A DNA stretch of 20,153 nucleotides from Acidobacteriota bacterium (lineage in GTDB: Bacteria; Acidobacteriota; Blastocatellia; RBC074), in contig JAKEHZ010000009.1 in the NCBI GenBank assembly GCA_022614735.1, positions 1 through 20,153 of the forward strand, written 5' to 3'. How positions within the stretch are numbered: the stretch's first letter is position 1; each line of letters begins with the position of its first letter. Below are positions 15,563 to 20,153 of this stretch, one piece after another. The notes beneath the pieces were generated by a model that was given only the letters and a program-made list of their open reading frames with translations, did not search any database and was not told where the DNA came from. The position numbers and the translations under genes were made by a program.

Positions 15563-15612
15563 TTGTGGAATACCTCTTTTCAAATCCGCAATCCGCAATC
15601 CGCAGTCCGCAA
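15531..15612. repeat. GCGGATT heptamer arrays forming a 30-bp hairpin
   Basis: Four near-exact heptamers (15531-15560) face an inverted set (15583-15612), complementary at 28 of 30 positions around a 22-nt loop. The left array lies inside the 3' end of the DinB-family gene and supplies its TGA stop. The hairpin may serve as a terminator before the tRNA, though it lacks a T-run. Confidence 0.9.
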
Positions 15613-15659
15613 TCCGGTGGCTTGCCTTGATCGCACCAATCGCTTACATTGACGTCCGA

Positions 15660-15993
<334 letters not shown>

Positions 15994-16002
15994 CAAAAAA
16001 CA

Positions 16003-16040
16003 AGCAGCGACGGGCATCATCACGATGCCCGTCCTGCTTT
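16003..16040 (+). terminator. Rho-independent terminator of the tRNA
   Basis: GACGGGCATC pairs perfectly with GATGCCCGTC (16009-16018 with 16024-16033) over a 5-nt loop. AGCAG/CTGCT extends the stem below one bulged C, and a short T-run follows. Confidence 0.85.
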
Positions 16041-16092
16041 TCCTGCTCTTCAATTGCGAGATACTATCAACTCTCTTCTCTAAAGGTGCGCA

Positions 16093-17139
16093 ATGCGATT
16101 TATCATCCACGGGGCAGGAGCCGTCGGCAGTCTGGTCGGAGGAATGTTGGCGGAGAGCGACGCCGAAGTCATCTTGATCGCCAGAGAGCCGCACGCCTCA
16201 GAGCTCAATCAAAACGGTCTTCTGATCAAATCGCAAAAAGGCGAGAAGGTCGTGAAAAACCTGCACGCCGTGCTCTCTCCCTCAGAGATCAGTCCCCGAC
16301 CTGATGACGTCATTTTCCTCACGGTAAAAACGCAACAGACCGCCGCTTCAGTCCAGTTATTACGAGAGTCCTTTCCGGAGAATACACCGATATTTTGCAT
16401 GCAAAATGGCGTCCGAAACGAAGAACTGGCTGCTCGTCGCTTCCTCCACGTCTATGGCGCAATGACCGGATTGTGTGTGAATTTTTTAGAACCCGGCGTG
16501 GTCGCGCATACGATGAGCTCTCATATCGGAATCGGAAATTATCCCCTGGGATGTGACAATTTTGGGTTCCAGGTTGCAAACCAACTTGAAAAAGCCGGCT
16601 TCAAGCTGACGACGCACGAATCGATTATGGCCGTCAAATGGAGCAAGCTGCTCCTCAATCTGAACAACGCGACCTATACGATCATTGGCAGCCATCTCCA
16701 ACTCGGCCTCGTCACTCCCTCGATCAGTAGCTTTGCAGCTGACGTTATTAAAGAAGGATTGCACATCCTTGAAGTATCAGGCATTTCTCTCGATGACCTC
16801 AATAATCCCTACGACATAAAAAGCCACATTGCCGAACTGCAAATTGTTATCGAAGACCCTGCGAAAATTGCTGAAGCACAAAACCTGCCTGAAGAGCTTC
16901 GCAGCTATCCCTCGACCTGGATGGACCTCAAACAGAAACGCGGCGATACGGAAGCGGGATTCTTCAATGGTGAAGTCATTCTGCTCGGTGAAAAACACGG
17001 CATTCCCACTCCTTACAACTCCACATTGCTTCAAATCGTCGAAACGATGGCCGCTGAGAGCGCGGGACCGGGGCGTTACACACTTGAAGAATTGTTGGAT
17101 TTGGTCGAACAGCGGCGGTTAAAGCTCTATCACAGCTAG
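16093..17139 (+). CDS. panE: 2-dehydropantoate 2-reductase (ketopantoate reductase)
   Basis: 348 residues. It reduces ketopantoate to pantoate with NADPH in coenzyme A synthesis. The N-terminal Rossmann fold shows GAGAVGS (7-13), and MQNGVRNEE (103-111) matches the family's NG segment. The catalytic-lysine region is KWSKLLLNLNNA (182-193), in which K185 corresponds to the lysine of the WxKL..N motif. The C-terminal domain has PSTWMDLKQKRGDTEAGFFN and GIPTPYN, the usual substrate-side motifs. It is somewhat longer than E. coli PanE (303 residues). Some ApbA/PanE-family members are dehydrogenases of other 2-keto acids, so the exact substrate is an inference. The ATG is preceded by AAAGGTG at close spacing (4 nt). 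It is a single gene, separated from the tRNA by a terminator. Confidence 0.85.
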   Translation: MRFIIHGAGAVGSLVGGMLAESDAEVILIAREPHASELNQNGLLIKSQKGEKVVKNLHAVLSPSEISPRPDDVIFLTVKTQQTAASVQLLRESFPENTPIFCMQNGVRNEELAARRFLHVYGAMTGLCVNFLEPGVVAHTMSSHIGIGNYPLGCDNFGFQVANQLEKAGFKLTTHESIMAVKWSKLLLNLNNATYTIIGSHLQLGLVTPSISSFAADVIKEGLHILEVSGISLDDLNNPYDIKSHIAELQIVIEDPAKIAEAQNLPEELRSYPSTWMDLKQKRGDTEAGFFNGEVILLGEKHGIPTPYNSTLLQIVETMAAESAGPGRYTLEELLDLVEQRRLKLYHS

Positions 17140-17454
17140 AATATTCTCGCTACGGGCTCACTCCCCAGAAAACTAGGGGTTGGGGCTGGGAGGCTGGGGG
17201 CTGGGGTTGGAGAGAAGATTTAGTACCTTCTCCAACTTCCAGCCCCCAGCCTCCAGCCCCCAACCCCTAGTTTTCATTGTCTCAGGGCGTTGCAGTGAGC
17301 GACATGAACAAATCCCAAAAATATCATGATAACTCCCTGACCATTGCACTTGCAGCGATTTGGGAGTACAAAACTGATATCTCATCGATCGACACAGGCA
17401 TCCCTGCATGCTACTACTGAAAACAACCATCTTCTACGATAGGAGATTCTAGCC
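17140..17454. other. Intergenic region before the sugar-binding lipoprotein
   Basis: 315 bases. The first half contains the GGCTGGG-type hairpin. In the second half the best promoter candidate for the downstream gene is TTGCAC (17344-17349), 17 bp, TACAAA (17367-17372), which is weak. No gene is visible. Confidence 0.45.
17168..17275. repeat. GGCTGGG-type repeat arrays forming a 45-bp hairpin
   Basis: G-rich arm 17168-17212 (starting GAAAACTAGGGGTTGGGG, with repeated GGCTGGG units) and C-rich arm 17231-17275 are nearly complete reverse complements with a few mismatches, around an 18-nt loop. The G-rich strand has several G4-G5 runs and could also fold as a G-quadruplex. It follows panE and may terminate it. 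Confidence 0.85.
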
Positions 17455-18438
17455 ATGAGGCGATCAATTCAACACGATTTCGTCTGGTTACTGGCTTTCG
17501 TCGTCGTCTTGTCTGCCAGTTGTTCATCTGCTCCTGAGGAAAAACCTCAGAAGGCGGTGAAAACTGTGGCTTTCATCAGCAACACCTCTTCCGATTTTTG
17601 GAAGGTTGTGCGCAAAGGGTGTGAAAAGGCTGACGCTGAATTGGCCGATGTGACTCTCGCTTTTAAGATGCCTTTTGGAGGGAAGGCTATTGAACAGGAA
17701 AGGCTCATCAATGAGGCGTTGAACAGGGACGGCGCTGATGCCATTGCAGTCAGCCCCATTGATCCGACCGAGGAGCTGAAGACGATGAACAATGCCGCGA
17801 AGAGAGCGCTGTTAATCACACAGGACAGCGACGCGCCCGAGAGCGATCGCGTGCTCTATATCGGCGCCGATAACATCGATGCCGGTCGTCAGGCGGGGGA
17901 GCTCATGAAGAAAGCTTTACCGCAGGGTGGAAAGATCATGGTGTTTGTTGGGAAGCGCGAAGTCCAGAACGCTCAGGACAGGTATCAGGGATTGAAGGAT
18001 TCGCTGCAAGGTTCGAAAATCGAGGTCCTCGACATCATGACCGACAACACCGATAAAGTTCAGGCCAAAGACAATGCCGCGAACACGATTGTAAAGTATC
18101 CTGATATCGCCGGAATGGTCGGTTTATGGTCATACAACGGGCCGGCAATTTTGGATGCCGTCAAAAATGCAGATAAAGTGGGGAAGATCAAAATCGTTTG
18201 TTTCGACGACGAAAAAATTACCCTCGATGCGATTAAGGCAGGATCGATCTTCGGGACAGTGGCCCAGCAGCCGTATGAATACGGTTATCAGGGGATGCAG
18301 CTGATTGCGAAAATATTGAGAGGCGATCGCTCGGTGATTCCGGAGAGCAAAAAGTTCTTCATCCCACCGGTCATTGTCCAGCGCAATAACGTTGATGAAT
18401 ACAGAAACAAATTGAATCAGTTGGTCGCCAGTAAATGA
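17455..18438 (+). CDS. Lipoprotein periplasmic sugar-binding protein (RbsB-like)
   Basis: 327 residues. A lipoprotein signal ends in the lipobox LSAS-C23. The mature part is a type I periplasmic-binding fold: TVAFISNTSSDFWKVV (37-52), DAIAVSPIDPTE (93-104), VLYIGADNIDAGRQAGELM, then the second lobe with MVGLWSYNGPAILDAV and IKIVCFDDEKITLDAI. This matches Peripla_BP_4 sugar-binding proteins that feed ABC transporters for ribose, xylose and related sugars. No permease or ATPase gene is adjacent, so it is an orphan here. AGGAG lies 9 nt before the ATG. The sugar cannot be told from sequence. Confidence 0.88.
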   Translation: MRRSIQHDFVWLLAFVVVLSASCSSAPEEKPQKAVKTVAFISNTSSDFWKVVRKGCEKADAELADVTLAFKMPFGGKAIEQERLINEALNRDGADAIAVSPIDPTEELKTMNNAAKRALLITQDSDAPESDRVLYIGADNIDAGRQAGELMKKALPQGGKIMVFVGKREVQNAQDRYQGLKDSLQGSKIEVLDIMTDNTDKVQAKDNAANTIVKYPDIAGMVGLWSYNGPAILDAVKNADKVGKIKIVCFDDEKITLDAIKAGSIFGTVAQQPYEYGYQGMQLIAKILRGDRSVIPESKKFFIPPVIVQRNNVDEYRNKLNQLVASK

Positions 18439-18442
18439 TCGT

Positions 18443-18560
18443 AGAAGAGGGAAAACGGAACAAACGGAAATAACGGAACAAACGGAAAAGAATTAATCAA
18501 GTTCTTTTCCGTTTGTTCCGTTATTTCCGCCCTTTCTTGTGGACCCGTTTTCCCTCTTCT
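18443..18560. repeat. ACGGAACAA-type hairpin element, copy 1, overlapping the selA 3' end
   Basis: Left arm 18443-18492 begins AGAAGAGGGAAAACGG and continues with ACGGAACAA and ACGGAAATA nonamers. The inner right arm 18502-18529 is its reverse complement, and the outermost 16 bp pair with 18545-18560. Between these the right arm carries 18 bp that replace 9 bp of the repeat. The right arm lies inside the selA coding sequence. The same element occurs at 20042-20153. Confidence 0.88.
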
Positions 18561-19969
18561 GTTTCCCTGAGCCTTCCAATCGCATCGATCAACTCTTTTT
18601 CTTCAGCCGCGGAGACAGTGCGCAGATCAAGCAACAATTGATCATCGACAATGCGCGCGATGACTGGCGGTGAGTTTTTTCGCAATCGATCTTCAATCTC
18701 GCTTGCTTTCATTCGTTCGCTTTTTATGCTGATGAGCGTCGTCGGTAATTGCGCTTCGGGAGCAGAGCCTCCTCCAGTCACCGAAAATCCGTCAATCAAG
18801 CTGAGCTGCAGGGCATGGGTCAAATTTTTCGCGCGGCGAACGAAAGCGCGGGCGCGACGCGTAATGGTCTCCCTGGTTGCGCTCAATGCGACGAGCGCGG
18901 GTATTTCTTTCATTGCTCGGCCGCTCATATACGAAGCGATCGTCGCTCCGAGCGCGGCATGTGTTAGTTTGTCGACACGCAGCGCGCGCATGAGGGGGTT
19001 GCTCTTGATGCGTTTGATCAACTCAGCTTCGCCGAGAATGATTCCGGCCTGCGGCCCGCCGAGCAGTTTGTCACCGCTGAAAGCGACAAGTGAACACCCG
19101 GCTTTGATTGAATAGGCAACTGTCGGCTCACCGCGAATTCCGAGCGGCTCCAGGTCAATCAGACATCCGCTGCCCAGGTCTTCGAAGAGAGGCAAATTAC
19201 GTGTGCGAGCGAGTTGAGTCAGGTCTTCGAGCGAAGGTTTTTCAGTGAACCCCAAAATGCGGTAATTCGAGGGATGCGTACGCAGGATGACGCGTGTCTT
19301 CTCGTTGATTGCGCTTTCGTAATCGCTCAGGCGTGTCCGGTTTGTTGTGCCGACTTCGCAGATGCGCGCACCGGATTTCGCAATCACATCGGGGATCCGG
19401 AACGAGCCGCCGATTTCAATCAACTCACCTCGTGAAACGATCACCTCGCCGCCTTCAGCCAGCGTGTTCAAAGTGATCAGCACTGCAGCCGCGCAGTTGT
19501 TGACAACAGCCGCTGCTTCGCAGCCAAGCAATTGGGCAAGCATATCTTGAAGCGCCGTGCCGCGCTTGCCGCGTTTGCCGGTCACCAGATCGTATTCGAG
19601 ATTGCAGTAATTACCGGCGACTTGATTGATTGCTTCAAGCGCATTACGACTGAGCGGCGCGCGGCCGAGATTGGTATGAAGCACTACGCCGGTGGCATTG
19701 ATGACGCGCTGCGTTTGCGATTGCTGGAGTCTAACGAAACGCGAATGAAGCCGCAGTTCGATTTCAGCCGTGATTTTACCCGCATCTGCTGTGCGGGCAG
19801 CCTCGCCGTTGGAGTCGGCGATCTCATCTCGCAATTCGGCTATCACTTCGCGCAATCGGTCACGCACCGCCTCGCGACCGGCCTCAGCGATTAACGCTTG
19901 CAGGCTGTTGCGGCGTAGCAATTGGTCAACAGAAGGTAAATGGCGTAAGGCATTTTCGATCGCGTTCAT
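18521..19969 (-). CDS. selA: L-seryl-tRNA(Sec) selenium transferase
   Basis: 482 residues (E. coli SelA has 463). It converts seryl-tRNA(Sec) to selenocysteinyl-tRNA(Sec) using selenophosphate, in the cytoplasm. An N-terminal helical domain (SVDQLLRRNSLQALI) is followed by the PLP aminotransferase-like fold with INATGVVLHTNLGRAPLS (90-107), THPSNYRILGF (231-241), FEDLGSGCLIDL (262-273) and the PLP-binding lysine K301 in FSGDKLLGGPQAG. The core is complete, so the organism probably makes selenoproteins; selB, selC and selD are not in the window. The last 14 or so residues (EEGKRVHKKGRK) and the TAA come from the repeat element that overlaps the gene end. An AGGA lies about 9 nt before the ATG. 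Confidence 0.95.
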   Translation of the reverse strand: MNAIENALRHLPSVDQLLRRNSLQALIAEAGREAVRDRLREVIAELRDEIADSNGEAARTADAGKITAEIELRLHSRFVRLQQSQTQRVINATGVVLHTNLGRAPLSRNALEAINQVAGNYCNLEYDLVTGKRGKRGTALQDMLAQLLGCEAAAVVNNCAAAVLITLNTLAEGGEVIVSRGELIEIGGSFRIPDVIAKSGARICEVGTTNRTRLSDYESAINEKTRVILRTHPSNYRILGFTEKPSLEDLTQLARTRNLPLFEDLGSGCLIDLEPLGIRGEPTVAYSIKAGCSLVAFSGDKLLGGPQAGIILGEAELIKRIKSNPLMRALRVDKLTHAALGATIASYMSGRAMKEIPALVALSATRETITRRARAFVRRAKNLTHALQLSLIDGFSVTGGGSAPEAQLPTTLISIKSERMKASEIEDRLRKNSPPVIARIVDDQLLLDLRTVSAAEEKELIDAIGRLRETEEGKRVHKKGRK

Positions 19970-19992
19970 GTGATGATGTCCTGAAACTATGG

Positions 19993-20013
19993 GAGATTTG
20001 AGATTTGAGATTT
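19993..20013. repeat. GAGATTT heptamer, three tandem copies
   Basis: Three exact head-to-tail copies of GAGATTT just upstream of the selA start (minus strand gene). There is no inverted partner nearby. Confidence 0.9.
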
Positions 20014-20041
20014 GCTCATGCTAACGGATTTTGTGGTTATG

Positions 20042-20153
20042 GAAAGGAAGAGGGAAAACGGAACAAACGGAAATAACGGAACAAACGGAAAAATCCTAGA
20101 GAATTTCCGTTTGTTCCGTTATTTCCGTTTGTTCCGTTTTCTCTCTTCCTTTC
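20042..20153. repeat. ACGGAACAA-type hairpin element, copy 2
   Basis: Arms 20042-20091 and 20104-20153 are reverse complements over 50 bp with one mismatch, around a 12-nt loop. The sequence of the arms (AGGGAAAACGG, ACGGAACAA and ACGGAAATA units) is that of copy 1 at 18443-18560, so selA lies between two copies. The window ends exactly at the end of this arm, so its full extent is unknown. Confidence 0.9.

Overview
The window reads as about 20 kb of bacterial chromosome with roughly even GC. The organism is probably an acidobacterium, perhaps class Blastocatellia. I infer this from several traits together: a Ser/Thr kinase with the short helical leader common in that phylum, a very large secreted M14-type peptidase, an orphan lipoprotein sugar-binding protein, selA, and many hairpin repeats between genes. 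There is no rRNA and no taxonomic marker, so this is an inference.

Left edge (1-979): the N-terminal part of a Ser/Thr protein kinase on the minus strand, then about 500 bases without a gene that hold two long inverted-repeat elements.

Regulator pair (975-2077): a MerR-type regulator and a small exported His-rich protein form a minus-strand operon. The promoter has the MerR layout, with a perfect 14-bp palindrome between the -35 and -10 boxes, and the regulator mRNA looks leaderless.

Accessory/defence region (2074-10620): a two-gene minus-strand cassette fills most of it. The first gene fuses a phospholipase-D nuclease domain to a SNF2-type helicase. The second, 2 nt downstream, is a 1310-residue Eco57I-like adenine methyltransferase with a Schlafen-type AlbA_2 domain at its C terminus. 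I read this as a restriction-modification or DISARM/BREX-like anti-phage system. Two small orphan domains (DUF2283, DUF4926) and two gene remnants (a toxin-like fragment and a second methylase C terminus) lie downstream. Copies of one palindromic element family sit on either side of the regulator-to-defence block (838-926 and 10498-10620).

Right half (10779-20153): a large secreted M14 peptidase, a receiver plus histidine-kinase-like ATPase protein, a DinB-family protein, a tRNA-Arg(UCU) interrupted by a 257-nt group I intron, a ketopantoate reductase, a lipoprotein sugar-binding protein, and selA. The gaps here repeatedly hold head-to-head arrays of 7-9-nt repeats that fold into long hairpins. 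Each gap uses a different repeat unit. Two of these arrays encode the last residues of the adjacent protein.

The most notable items are the group I intron in the anticodon loop of tRNA-Arg(UCU), the PLD-helicase plus methylase-AlbA cassette, and the repeat-hairpin architecture.
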